Positions 18,104-26,366 of a DNA stretch of 64,000 nt are shown piece by piece. The translations under genes were made by a program, and so were the position numbers. Source of the DNA: Algoriphagus sp. (GTDB lineage: Bacteria; Bacteroidota; Bacteroidia; Cytophagales; Cyclobacteriaceae); contig NZ_JAUXYL010000049.1 of NCBI RefSeq assembly GCF_030694375.1, positions 1 to 64,000 of the forward strand. Reading direction: 5' to 3'. Under the pieces are notes generated by a model, which worked only from the letters and a program-made list of their open reading frames with translations, had not been told where the DNA came from and made no database searches. Each line of letters opens with the position of its first letter. Within the stretch, counting starts at the first letter, position 1.

Positions 18104-18771
18104 TGAGAAATCCCACGCCCTTTATTAAAAAAATGCATGCCGGTGGCATGATGCCTATATTTTTCCATCCCGACGCAGAGGTCTGTCTGGATTTGCTTCA
18201 TGCTGCTTACGAAGGTGGAGTCAGAGTCATCGAAATGGTGAATCGCGGGAAAGAGGCCAAGTCAATTTTCCCTAAAATCAGAGCAGCGGCAGATAAACTC
18301 CCGGGGATTTACCTGGGTGCCGGGACAATATATCATCCCTATGAAGCGGAGGAATACATCGAAATGGGCGCAGAATTTATCGTGGCACCGGTGATGAATC
18401 CAAAATTGGGTGAGTACTGCGCAAAAGTAGACGTGCCTTGGATACCGGGTTGTGGTTCAGTTTCGGAAGTGTTTTTCGCTCAGGAGTTAGGAGCTGAGTT
18501 GGTGAAAATCTATCCTGCCAATGTTTTGACCCCTGAATTTGTACCAGCTGTTCATGCAGTGATGCCGAAAATTGAAATTATCCCGACAGGTGGAGTGGAA
18601 CCAACGGCTGAAAGCTTGAAAAAGTGGTTTGACGTTGGCGTCTTATGTGTAGGCATGGGTTCTCAGCTATTCCGAAAAGACCTGATTGCTAAAGGCGATT
18701 TTGACCAAATCAAAGAATCTGTCAGGTATGCGATGGGAATCATAGAATCAATACATGAAAGCAAATCCTGA
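18103..18771 (+). CDS. eda: KDPG / 4-hydroxy-2-oxoglutarate aldolase
   Basis: The aldolase cleaves KDPG into pyruvate and glyceraldehyde 3-phosphate. The class I aldolase barrel is visible: VIEMVNRG supplies the early Glu, GAGTIYHPYEAEEYIEMGAEFIVAP the middle strands, and VKIYPANVL the Schiff-base Lys. IIPTGGV follows as the phosphate-binding loop. It overlaps kdgK by one base and ends before a hairpin at 18789, completing the lower galacturonate pathway. Confidence 0.93.
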   Translation: MRNPTPFIKKMHAGGMMPIFFHPDAEVCLDLLHAAYEGGVRVIEMVNRGKEAKSIFPKIRAAADKLPGIYLGAGTIYHPYEAEEYIEMGAEFIVAPVMNPKLGEYCAKVDVPWIPGCGSVSEVFFAQELGAELVKIYPANVLTPEFVPAVHAVMPKIEIIPTGGVEPTAESLKKWFDVGVLCVGMGSQLFRKDLIAKGDFDQIKESVRYAMGIIESIHESKS

Positions 18772-18788
18772 CCGTGTTCATATATCCT

Positions 18789-18832
18789 AAAAAATACCCT
18801 CATAAAGCGAAGTGCTTAATGGGGGTATTTTT
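18789..18832. terminator. Bidirectional terminator between eda and the peroxiredoxin gene
   Basis: AAAAAATACC pairs with GGTATTTTT, interrupted by small mismatches, around an inner AAGC/GCTT stem. T tracts lie on both strands between converging genes. Confidence 0.75.
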
Positions 18833-18888
18833 CAAATGACTGCTGGCAAACTGGGCTATTTCTTAGGTTCCCCAACTTTGGTCTTTTT

Positions 18889-19524
18889 TTACAAATCCGG
18901 CTGTGGAGTCATTCTCAAATAAGGTTTGATGACTTTATGACCTTTGGGAAATTTGCCGGGAATATCCTCCGTTTTGATTGCAGGAGCGACCACTACATCT
19001 TCTCCGTGCTTCCAATTTGCGGGGGTGGCGACCGAATAGTTTGCCGTTAATTGCAGTGAATCAATCACCCGAAGGAGTTCGTCGAAATTCCGACCTGTGC
19101 TTGCAGGATAAGTAATAATCAACTTGATTTTTTTGTCTGGACCGATGACGAATACCGATCTTACTGTAAAATTTTCATTGGAGTTGGGGTGGATCATGTC
19201 GTATAATTCTGATACTTTACGATCCTGATCAGCGATGATTGGGAAATTGACCACGGTATTTTGTGTCTCATTGATGTCATCAATCCACAGCCTGTGACTT
19301 TCCAAACCGTCTACACTTAAAGCAATAACTTTAGTGTTTCTTTTTGAAAATTCATCTTTTAGCTTGGCTACAGCTCCAAGCTCTGTTGTGCAGACCGGAG
19401 TGTAATCAGCAGGGTGGGAGAATAATACGCCCCAACCGGTGCCAAGATATTCATGAAAATTGATGGTTCCTTCGGTAGTTTCAGCCGAAAAGTCTGGAGC
19501 AATGTCTCCGAGTCGTAATGCCAT
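18889..19524 (-). CDS. 1-Cys peroxiredoxin (Prx6 type)
   Basis: This peroxidase reduces hydrogen peroxide and organic hydroperoxides in the cytoplasm. The peroxidatic Cys45 lies in PADYTPVCTTELG. The catalytic Arg lies in FTVRSVFVIGPD, and the long C-terminal domain (WKHGEDVVVAPAI, PYLRMTPQPDL) marks the Prx6 subfamily. No resolving Cys is seen. It diverges from the arsenosugar operon with about 195 bp between start codons; both relate to oxidative or arsenic stress, but a shared regulator is not visible. Confidence 0.93.
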   Translation of the reverse strand: MALRLGDIAPDFSAETTEGTINFHEYLGTGWGVLFSHPADYTPVCTTELGAVAKLKDEFSKRNTKVIALSVDGLESHRLWIDDINETQNTVVNFPIIADQDRKVSELYDMIHPNSNENFTVRSVFVIGPDKKIKLIITYPASTGRNFDELLRVIDSLQLTANYSVATPANWKHGEDVVVAPAIKTEDIPGKFPKGHKVIKPYLRMTPQPDL

Positions 19525-19718
19525 AATTTTAATATTTTAAGTCTATAGAATGAATAGACTTAAAATTTGGTAAAAGGTTTCAGGATTTGAAGTCTTTGGG
19601 AATGTTTCATTTATCAAGTTCAGATTTAAAATTTTTAAACAATGTCCGCCATTTGATATTTTTAACGGTACAACAATCCGTTCTTTAGCTATTAATCGTA
19701 CATCTCAAAAAATCACAA

Positions 19719-20051
19719 ATGAAGACTTATTATAATCCTGAAGACCTAAAAAAATTTGGAGCAATCGGAGATCTTCAAAAATCAATGGCGGATAAGTTTT
19801 TTGCCTACTATGCGGAAGTGTTTAAAGAAGGAGCACTCACCGCAAGAGAAAAATCGCTTATTGCATTGGGAGTAGCCCATGCCTTACAATGTCCCTATTG
19901 CATTGATGCCTACACCACGGATACCCTGGAAAAAGGCTGTGACGAAGAGCAGATGATGGAGGCTGTCCATGTGGCTGCGGCCATTCGTGGTGGGGCCTCC
20001 TTAGTACATAGCACTCAAATGATGAATAAAATCAAAGAAATATCAATGTAA
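19719..20051 (+). CDS. Arsenosugar biosynthesis-associated peroxidase-like protein (AhpD/CMD fold)
   Basis: The 110-residue protein has the carboxymuconolactone decarboxylase/AhpD helix pattern with the redox motif CPYC (Cys58, Cys61) and a downstream GG. The sequence EKSLIALGVAHALQCPYCID and the position next to arsS match the peroxidase-like protein of arsenosugar gene clusters. Its exact reaction is not known. It is the first gene of the cluster and ends at the base where arsS begins (1-bp overlap). Confidence 0.88.
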   Translation: MKTYYNPEDLKKFGAIGDLQKSMADKFFAYYAEVFKEGALTAREKSLIALGVAHALQCPYCIDAYTTDTLEKGCDEEQMMEAVHVAAAIRGGASLVHSTQMMNKIKEISM

Positions 20052-21106
20052 TGAAATCACTCAAAGCGCAGCTGCATAGTTTAGCAGACCCCGAAGAGGA
20101 ATTGGCAGTATTGGAAGAAAGACATCCTGGTGGCCAAAAAAACAATTTTCAAAGTCATCTCGAAGGAATTGGATTATTTCCACTTCAGCCTACCACGCTT
20201 GAGATTTTTCAGATCAATCTTGGGAAAATGTGCAATCAGGTGTGCAAGCATTGTCATGTGGATGCAGGACCCGACCGGAAGGAGATCATGACCCGCGAGA
20301 CCATGAAGTCTTGCCTTGATGTGATTCAGAATGAGCCTTTTTTAAACTGTGTCGACCTCACTGGCGGGGCGCCGGAGATGAATCCTGATTTCAGATGGTT
20401 TGTGGAGTCGATTCGATCCATCAGACCTGATATAAAAATTATCGTTCGGTGTAATCTCACGATCATTCTTGCTAATCCCAAATTCCACGATTTACCGGAA
20501 TTTTTCAAAAGGAATACCATTGAGGTAGTTTCATCCTTGCCTTATTTTACTGCCATGAAAACGGATGCGCAGCGAGGGGATGGGGTTTTCGAAAAATCTA
20601 TTCGTGCGCTACGAATGTTAAATGAGGTTGGATACGGAATTGAAGGTTCTGATTTAGTTTTAAACTTGGTTTACAATCCATCCGGAGCATTTCTGCCTGG
20701 ATCGCAGTCTGAATTGGAAGCTGAATTCAAAAAGAAACTCAAGGAGCGGTTTGACATTGAGTTCAATTCTTTATTTACCATCACAAATATTCCGATTTCC
20801 AGATTTTTGGAGTATCTGCTTCGCTCGGATAATTTTGAAAATTACATGGAAAAGCTCTTATCGGCATTTAATCCTTCAGCAGCAGCCGGTGTCATGTGCC
20901 GAAATACCATTTCGATAGGATGGGATGGGTATTTATACGATTGTGATTTCAACCAAATGCTAGACATGAAGGTAAATACTCCGAATTCAATTCACCTCTC
21001 AGAATGGGACTCATCGGCGCTATCTAATCGGTCTATTCAAATCAATAATCATTGTTTCGGTTGTACTGCCGGTGCTGGTTCCAGTTGCGGAGGGGCTACT
21101 GCATGA
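20051..21106 (+). CDS. arsS: Radical SAM protein of arsenosugar biosynthesis
   Basis: ArsS family enzymes join the 5'-deoxyadenosyl group of SAM to dimethylarsinous acid to make the arsenosugar precursor; this role is from published work on the family. The iron-sulfur motif CxxxCxxC is present (Cys61, Cys65, Cys68, in MCNQVCKHCHVD). The C-terminal domain (DUF3641) ends in a Cys-rich tail, CFGCTAGAGSSCGG. The start overlaps the stop of the peroxidase-like gene and the stop overlaps the start of the next gene (ATGA), so translation is coupled across the operon. Confidence 0.95.
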   Translation: MKSLKAQLHSLADPEEELAVLEERHPGGQKNNFQSHLEGIGLFPLQPTTLEIFQINLGKMCNQVCKHCHVDAGPDRKEIMTRETMKSCLDVIQNEPFLNCVDLTGGAPEMNPDFRWFVESIRSIRPDIKIIVRCNLTIILANPKFHDLPEFFKRNTIEVVSSLPYFTAMKTDAQRGDGVFEKSIRALRMLNEVGYGIEGSDLVLNLVYNPSGAFLPGSQSELEAEFKKKLKERFDIEFNSLFTITNIPISRFLEYLLRSDNFENYMEKLLSAFNPSAAAGVMCRNTISIGWDGYLYDCDFNQMLDMKVNTPNSIHLSEWDSSALSNRSIQINNHCFGCTAGAGSSCGGATA

Positions 21107-21714
21107 ACCGTGCAGCATTGATTATTTTCCAAAAAAATGCTGTGCTGGGCAAAGTAAAAACCCGATTGGCAGCTTCGATAGGAGATGAACAGGCCTTGGA
21201 GGTATATCGTTGGTTGACTGATTATACCCATGAAATTGTGAAGGAATTGAAGGTCGATAAATTTCTGTTTTACTCAGATTATATTCCTGAAAATCCCGAA
21301 GGGAATTTGGAAGGGTATCAGCTTGAAGTGCAGTCAGGAACCAATTTGGGAGAGCGAATGAAAAATGCCTTTGCTCACCTTTTCGCTAAAGGATATTCAA
21401 GCGTGGCGATCATAGGGACAGATTGCCCTGACTTGACAGGACGAGATCTCAACAGAGCTTTCTTGGCTTTAAGTCAATCAGACTTGGTAGTAGGTCCCGC
21501 TAGGGATGGTGGATATTACCTTTTGGGGATGAGTAAATTTATTCCTGAAATTTTCAATAATATTCCATGGAGTACTTCCCGAGTACTTGAATTAACGCTG
21601 AACTTGGCCGATAAATTAAACTTGGATTATGAGTTCCTACAAATTCTATCAGACATAGACAACTTAGAAGATTGGAACCAATTTAATACCCGTAAACAAA
21701 TCACGCATGAATAA
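21103..21714 (+). CDS. TIGR04282-type glycosyltransferase of arsenosugar clusters (CofC-like)
   Basis: The 203-residue protein has a nucleotidyl/glycosyltransferase-A fold: ALIIFQKNAVLGKVKTRLA at the N-terminus, IIGTDCPDLTGRDL in the centre and GPARDGGYYLLGM after it. These match the TIGR04282 family found beside arsS and arsM. The start at 21103 was chosen because the ATG overlaps the arsS stop (ATGA); a start 51 bases upstream would add a residue run encoded by out-of-frame arsS sequence. It overlaps arsM by 8 bp. It probably adds or trims a sugar group, but this is inferred from context. Confidence 0.88.
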   Translation: MNRAALIIFQKNAVLGKVKTRLAASIGDEQALEVYRWLTDYTHEIVKELKVDKFLFYSDYIPENPEGNLEGYQLEVQSGTNLGERMKNAFAHLFAKGYSSVAIIGTDCPDLTGRDLNRAFLALSQSDLVVGPARDGGYYLLGMSKFIPEIFNNIPWSTSRVLELTLNLADKLNLDYEFLQILSDIDNLEDWNQFNTRKQITHE

Positions 21715-22678
21715 TTACCTCGACACTACAGTAGATGTCTACAAGCAAGCAGCCTTGAAACCGGACGTTGGTCTATGCTGTACTACTACACCCATTTGGC
21801 AACTGCCAGAATTACGGATCCCGAAAATTATGCAGGAGATGAATTATGGTTGCGGTAGCACCGTTCATCCCCGTGATTTGGTCAATAATCCAAAAATCCT
21901 CTATGTGGGAGTAGGGGGAGGGATGGAAGTGCTTCAATTCGCTTATTTCTCCAGACAGAAAGCCGGAGTGATCGGAATTGATGTAGTGGATGAAATGTTA
22001 ACTGCTTGCGAGGAAAATCTGGCCGTGGCAGAAAATGAAAACCCTTGGTTTCATCGGGATTTTGTGGAATTGCGGAAAGGTACAGCCATGCAGCTGCCTG
22101 TGGATGATAATAGCATTGATGTAGCTGCACAAAATTGCCTCTTCAATATTTTTACGCATGAAGATTTGAAGCAGGCATTGGCGGAGATGTACCGGGTATT
22201 AAAACCTTACGGAAGATTGGTACTTAGTGATCCGATTACCGAAAACCACATGCCGGATTCACTGCGAAATGATTCAAGACTACGTGCGCTTTGCCTGAGT
22301 GGTTCACTTTCGATGAAAGATTACCTTCAGATGATTACCGATGCAGGCTTTGGTACTGTAGAGATTCGCGCTAAGCGCCCCTATCGAATTTTGGCACCAG
22401 GTCAATATGATACTGAGGAGATGATTTTCTTAGACTCAATTGAAGTATGTGCCATCAAAGATCCGATGCCAGCTGACGGCCCATGTGTTTTCACGGGTAA
22501 AGCCGCAATCTATTTTGGAAGCGACGAATATTTCGATGATCACAAGGGTCATGTTTTGATGAACAATCAGCCATTGTCGATTTGTGATAAAACTGCCGCT
22601 GCAATTCATAACTTGGATAGAAATGACATCTATGTTTCAGAATCCACTTATTTCTACGACGGCGGGGGCTGCTGTTAG
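21707..22678 (+). CDS. arsM: Arsenite methyltransferase of arsenosugar biosynthesis
   Basis: The enzyme methylates arsenite with SAM to dimethylarsenicals. The SAM-binding core has VGVGGGMEVLQFAYFS and GIDVVDEML, followed by AAQNCLFNIFTHEDLKQAL. Conserved Cys residues near the N-terminus (LCCTTTPIW), at NYGCGS and near AAQNC fit arsenic binding. The C-terminus is a distinctive extension ending YDGGGCC, with two Cys that could also bind arsenic. The gene sits in the order peroxidase-like protein, arsS, glycosyltransferase, arsM, as in other arsenosugar clusters. Confidence 0.93.
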   Translation: MNNYLDTTVDVYKQAALKPDVGLCCTTTPIWQLPELRIPKIMQEMNYGCGSTVHPRDLVNNPKILYVGVGGGMEVLQFAYFSRQKAGVIGIDVVDEMLTACEENLAVAENENPWFHRDFVELRKGTAMQLPVDDNSIDVAAQNCLFNIFTHEDLKQALAEMYRVLKPYGRLVLSDPITENHMPDSLRNDSRLRALCLSGSLSMKDYLQMITDAGFGTVEIRAKRPYRILAPGQYDTEEMIFLDSIEVCAIKDPMPADGPCVFTGKAAIYFGSDEYFDDHKGHVLMNNQPLSICDKTAAAIHNLDRNDIYVSESTYFYDGGGCC

Positions 22679-23279
22679 TAAAAAGCTAATCCTTCTCGTA
22701 TTGGCGTTAGTCTTTGTAATGGGTGATGGATTTGCTCAAAATCAAAGCAATGAGCGAAACTATGAGATTACAGTCCTGGGTTTTAAAATAGGAGAAATGA
22801 AAGCAAATAGATCCAAAAGCTCCGATAGTACGCTTTATAAAGTGAAGAGCAATGTGAGCTTTTGGTTTTTTGGCAAAGTCAACGTGGACTTCAGATTAGA
22901 TTCACGGTTTGCGAATAATCAAGTCGTTTGGACAAGAAGTTTTTCCAAAAGCAACAAGGGTGATTTTCAATCGGAAGTTAAATGGAATGGAAGGCATTAT
23001 GAGGTGGATGCATCCACGTATAAGTTTGAAAATTCCAAACCTATTTATGATCTCATTACATTAAGTAGTGTCATGCTTTTTTTTCATGAACCTAAGGCAA
23101 ATCAAGACTTCTTGGGGGAAGTTTTTGGACTCGTTTCCAAAGTAAAAAAGATATCAACTAACGTCTACGAGGTAACGATAAACGGAAATACCAACCGCTA
23201 CTATTATGAAAATGGAATAATGGTCAAAGCTGAAATGCAAAGTCCCATAAAAAATTATTTAATCAAATTGGTGAACTAG
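22632..23279 (+). CDS. DUF6134 family secreted protein
   Basis: The protein begins with a hydrophobic segment (KLILLVLALVFVMGDGFAQN) that looks like a signal peptide cleaved at FA-QN. The mature part, NYEITVLGFKIGEMKANR with VNVDFRLDSRF and SEVKWNGRHYEV, fits the DUF6134 beta-sheet family. The start is uncertain: the frame is open far into arsM, and the ATG at 22632 (47-bp overlap) gives a somewhat long n-region. The ATG at 22623 is also possible. Its position inside the arsenosugar operon suggests a periplasmic or outer-membrane role there, not demonstrated. Confidence 0.7.
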   Translation: MFQNPLISTTAGAAVSKKLILLVLALVFVMGDGFAQNQSNERNYEITVLGFKIGEMKANRSKSSDSTLYKVKSNVSFWFFGKVNVDFRLDSRFANNQVVWTRSFSKSNKGDFQSEVKWNGRHYEVDASTYKFENSKPIYDLITLSSVMLFFHEPKANQDFLGEVFGLVSKVKKISTNVYEVTINGNTNRYYYENGIMVKAEMQSPIKNYLIKLVN

Positions 23280-23284
23280 TAGCG

Positions 23285-23989
23285 ATGATGAATTTGTCAG
23301 TGATCATTCCTACGCTCAATGAAGCTGAAAATATCAAGGAGCTGATTCCCTTTTTGTTAAAGCAAGGAGGAGATTTTATCAATGAAATAATCGTGGTAGA
23401 CGGAGGCAGCACAGACTCCACCTGCCAAATCGCAGCGTCTTTGGGGGCTAGGGTGTTAATTTCAGAACAAAAATCAAGAGCCGTTCAGATGAATTTAGGT
23501 GCTAGACATGCTACTGCGAATATCCTTTATTTTGTTCATGCGGATACGAGACCTTTAGGCTCATTTGCGACTGATCTTCAAAAAGCTTTGATTAAAGGCT
23601 ATAGAGCAGGTTGTTACCGCTACAGATTTGACTCAGAATCTTTTTTGTTGAGGTTAAATTCCTGGTTTACACGTTTTAATGGGCTTTTTTCAGGCGGAGG
23701 AGACCAGACTTTGTTTATAACACGTGATTTTTTCAATACATTGGGAGGATATGATACCAACTTTTGTCTGATGGAAGATTTTGAATTAGTGAAAAGAATC
23801 AAAAAACAAACTAAGTTTTATATCATACCGAAGACCATGACAGTGTCAGCGAGAAAGTATCGGGAGAATTCCTGGCTAAGAGTTCAACTAGCTAACTTGT
23901 ATGTCTTTACGCTTTTTCATTTTGGTGTGGCTCCGGAAAGGCTAAAAAATTCTTACGCAATACTATTACATCATGATACAAACTCCTGA
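23285..23989 (+). CDS. TIGR04283-type family 2 glycosyltransferase of arsenosugar clusters
   Basis: This GT-A glycosyltransferase carries the N-terminal SVIIPTLNEAENI motif, the DXD-like VDGGSTDST block and FVHADTRP. A C-terminal membrane-associated helix follows (LANLYVFTLFHFGVAPERL). This pattern matches TIGR04283 proteins, which co-occur with ArsS and ArsM and are thought to extend the arsenoribose with a sugar or alcohol. It starts 5 bp after the DUF6134 gene and overlaps the VOC gene by 17 bp. A second ATG lies one codon downstream. Confidence 0.88.
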   Translation: MMNLSVIIPTLNEAENIKELIPFLLKQGGDFINEIIVVDGGSTDSTCQIAASLGARVLISEQKSRAVQMNLGARHATANILYFVHADTRPLGSFATDLQKALIKGYRAGCYRYRFDSESFLLRLNSWFTRFNGLFSGGGDQTLFITRDFFNTLGGYDTNFCLMEDFELVKRIKKQTKFYIIPKTMTVSARKYRENSWLRVQLANLYVFTLFHFGVAPERLKNSYAILLHHDTNS

Positions 23990-25043
23990 TAAGTCATACC
24001 AAATTAATGGAATTCAACAAATAGGAATAGGAGTAAAAGACGTTCATCAGGCTTGGTCTTGGTATCGGAAAGCTTTTTCGATGGATGTGCCGGTATTTGA
24101 AGATGAAGCAACTGCCAACTTGATGACCCGCTACACCAATGGGATTGCAGAGTCACGACATGCTGTACTGGCCTTGAATATGCAGGGAGGAGGGGGATTT
24201 GAAATCTGGCAATTCACCAGTCGAACACCCAATTCTACTGATTTCGAAATTTTGCCGGGAGATTTGGGGATTTATGCAGTGAAAATTCGTGTGAGGGATA
24301 TCCAGAGAGCTTTTGAACATTTGCAAAACCAGAATGCCCAAATTTTAACGGAAGTTGCAAAGACACCCAATGGAATGGGTTCGTTTTTCCTAAAGGATCC
24401 CTTTGATAATATTTTTCAGGTTGTGGAAGATTCCAATTGGTTTTCTGAGAATTCATCCCCGACAGGAGGAGTGTTAGGGGTGGTTATTGGTGTTTCTGAC
24501 CTTGAAAAGTCTATTCCACTCTATCGTGATATTCTGGGGTTTTCAGTTTTAAATTATCAAGAAGAGGGGGTTTATTCCGATATTCCAGGTGAAAAATTCA
24601 CCTATAAACGAGCACTGCTTGCAATGCCAGGAAAGTGTAATCCCGGTGCATTTGGAGCGTTACTTTGCCCCGCTCAAATCGAATTGATTGAAGTAAAGGA
24701 AAGGCAAGGCCGTCATATCTTTAAAGATCGACTTTGGGGTGATTTGGGATTTATCCATTGCTGTCTCGATGTAAACGGGATGAAAAATCTGAAGAAAAAG
24801 GCTGGAGAAGTTGGATATCCATTTACTGTGGACAGTGAGAATAGTTTTGATATGGGAAGTGCTTCTGGGCATTTTGGTTACCTAGAGGATTATGACCAGA
24901 CTTTGATTGAATTTGTGGAAACTCACCGCGTCCCAATTCTTCAGAAGTGGAATCTTTATCTCAACTTGAAAAAGCGAGACCACAAAAAGAATCTACCAAA
25001 GCTTTTAGTGAAGTTATTGGCTCTTAACCGCGTGAAGTCTTAA
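23973..25043 (+). CDS. Two-domain VOC (glyoxalase/bleomycin-resistance fold) protein
   Basis: The 356-residue protein has two vicinal-oxygen-chelate repeats: residues about 12-155 (IQQIGIGVKDVHQAWSWYRKAF to FQVVEDSNWF) and about 162-315 (LGVVIGVSDLEKSIPLYRDIL to YDQTLIEFVETHRV). This fold holds a metal for isomerases, dioxygenases or resistance proteins. The gene is the last of the arsenosugar operon, overlapping the upstream glycosyltransferase by 17 bp. That context suggests action on an organoarsenic compound, for example cleavage or binding, but no reaction is shown. Its end overlaps the end of the converging GAPDH gene by 4 bp. Confidence 0.72.
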   Translation: MIQTPDKSYQINGIQQIGIGVKDVHQAWSWYRKAFSMDVPVFEDEATANLMTRYTNGIAESRHAVLALNMQGGGGFEIWQFTSRTPNSTDFEILPGDLGIYAVKIRVRDIQRAFEHLQNQNAQILTEVAKTPNGMGSFFLKDPFDNIFQVVEDSNWFSENSSPTGGVLGVVIGVSDLEKSIPLYRDILGFSVLNYQEEGVYSDIPGEKFTYKRALLAMPGKCNPGAFGALLCPAQIELIEVKERQGRHIFKDRLWGDLGFIHCCLDVNGMKNLKKKAGEVGYPFTVDSENSFDMGSASGHFGYLEDYDQTLIEFVETHRVPILQKWNLYLNLKKRDHKKNLPKLLVKLLALNRVKS

Positions 25044-26053
25044 GTATTTGATATTTTTTCGACCAGATTAACCAGTCGGTTTGCATAGCCTGACTCATTA
25101 TCATACCAGCCAACGACTTTTACCAGATTGCCTTTTGCCGAGGTGAGCGCCTCGTCAATGATGCAGGAATTAGTGTTTCCCAAAATATCCATAGAGACAA
25201 TTGGATCTGCTTCTACTTGCAAATAGCCTTTTAGTTTTCCATTTTCTGCATTTTTATAGGCATGGTTGATTTGTTCAGCAGTAACTTCCTGCTTTAATTC
25301 TACAATCAAATCCGTCAATGAACCATCGGGAACAGGTACGCGCATCGCCGAAGCTTCGATTTTACCTGCTAAGGCAGGTAAAATAATATCCAATGCTTTG
25401 CCTGCATTGGTGGTAGTGGGGATAATAGAATAAGCGGCAGCACGTGCCCTTCTCAAATCGCGGTGTGGCGCATCATGCAGGTTTTGATCATTGGTATAGG
25501 AATGCACGGTAGAAGCAAAGCCTTTTAGAACGCCAAAATTTTCATCCAAAACCTGAATCATGGGAGCGAGGCAATTGGTAGTGCAGGATGCGTTTGAAAT
25601 GATCGTTTCCGTCCCATCCAAAATAGAATCATTTACTCCCAAAACCACCATCGGAATACTTAGGTCTTGAACAGGTGCTGAGATAATAACTTTTTTAGCA
25701 CCTGCTTTCAGGTGTTTTTGGGCTCCTTCACGGGTAGTAAACCTTCCTGTACATTCGATGACAACGTCTATATTCAACTCTTCCCATGGTAATTCTTCGG
25801 GATTTGATTTGGAGAAAAGTTCAATCGGATAATCATTGATAAAAAGGGTATTTTCATTCAATGAAACTTTCTCTTCAAATTTGCCATGTACAGAATCGTA
25901 TTTCAGTAAATGTGCGATGGCTGTAGGATCAGCCAGATCATTTATCGCAACCAACCGTAATCTTGGATTTAAAAAGAGAAGCTTTGCGGTATATCGGCCT
26001 ATTCGACCAAATCCGTTAATAGCAATTCTTGTTTGAGGAGTTTGATTTGACAT
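25040..26053 (-). CDS. gapA: Glyceraldehyde-3-phosphate dehydrogenase, type I
   Basis: The enzyme oxidises glyceraldehyde 3-phosphate with NAD in glycolysis. The NAD-binding motif INGFGRIGR is at the N-terminus, the catalytic Cys157 is in SNASCTTNCLAPM, and the C-terminal GWYDNESGYANRLV block is typical. At 337 residues it is full length. It converges on the arsenosugar operon with a 4-bp overlap. Some GAPDH genes in arsenic clusters make 1-arseno-3-phosphoglycerate, but no ArsJ exporter is visible here, so a glycolytic role is equally possible. Confidence 0.93.
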   Translation of the reverse strand: MSNQTPQTRIAINGFGRIGRYTAKLLFLNPRLRLVAINDLADPTAIAHLLKYDSVHGKFEEKVSLNENTLFINDYPIELFSKSNPEELPWEELNIDVVIECTGRFTTREGAQKHLKAGAKKVIISAPVQDLSIPMVVLGVNDSILDGTETIISNASCTTNCLAPMIQVLDENFGVLKGFASTVHSYTNDQNLHDAPHRDLRRARAAAYSIIPTTTNAGKALDIILPALAGKIEASAMRVPVPDGSLTDLIVELKQEVTAEQINHAYKNAENGKLKGYLQVEADPIVSMDILGNTNSCIIDEALTSAKGNLVKVVGWYDNESGYANRLVNLVEKISNT

Positions 26054-26167
26054 GTGAAGATTTTCTCAGGACGAAATTAGATAAAAACCTGAGATTGGTT
26101 TAAGCAAAATTTTAAGGCTTTGGTTCAGGTTTTTACCTTAATTGCCAAAGAAATTTTTGTGCCGATT

Positions 26168-26198
26168 TTGGCTTTGTAAATCTGACCAGCTATATTTG
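26168..26198 (+). promoter_or_regulatory. Promoter of the tandem tRNA-Glu genes (Bacteroidota consensus)
   Basis: A -33 TTG (26168-26170) is followed after exactly 20 nt by TATATTTG (26191-26198), a perfect match to the -7 consensus TAnnTTTG. It lies 40 nt upstream of the first tRNA. Confidence 0.75.
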
Positions 26199-26238
26199 CA
26201 CAACCTTACGGAAAAGCATGTTTTTCGGGGTTTTTAAT

Positions 26239-26310
26239 GGTCGGTTCGTCTAGGGGTTAGGACGTATCCCTTTCACGGATAAAACACGGGTTCGATTCCC
26301 GTACCGACTA
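26239..26310 (+). tRNA. tRNA-Glu (anticodon TTC)
   Basis: The 72-nt sequence folds into a full cloverleaf. The acceptor stem GGTCGGT pairs with ACCGACT (one terminal G-U pair), the anticodon arm is TATCC-CTTTCAC-GGATA with anticodon TTC, and the T arm is ACGGG-TTCGATT-CCCGT. The 3' CCA is not encoded. It is the first of two tandem copies, 56 nt apart. Confidence 0.95.
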
Positions 26311-26366
26311 CATATCACTGATTTTCAATAAATTAGATCAGTGATTTTGAAATTTTTAAATAGTAT

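Noticed and set aside
25040..26053. Calling the GAPDH gene the ArsJ-partner enzyme
   Set aside because: No arsJ lies in the window, and the sequence is a normal type I GAPDH, so the narrower name is not supported.
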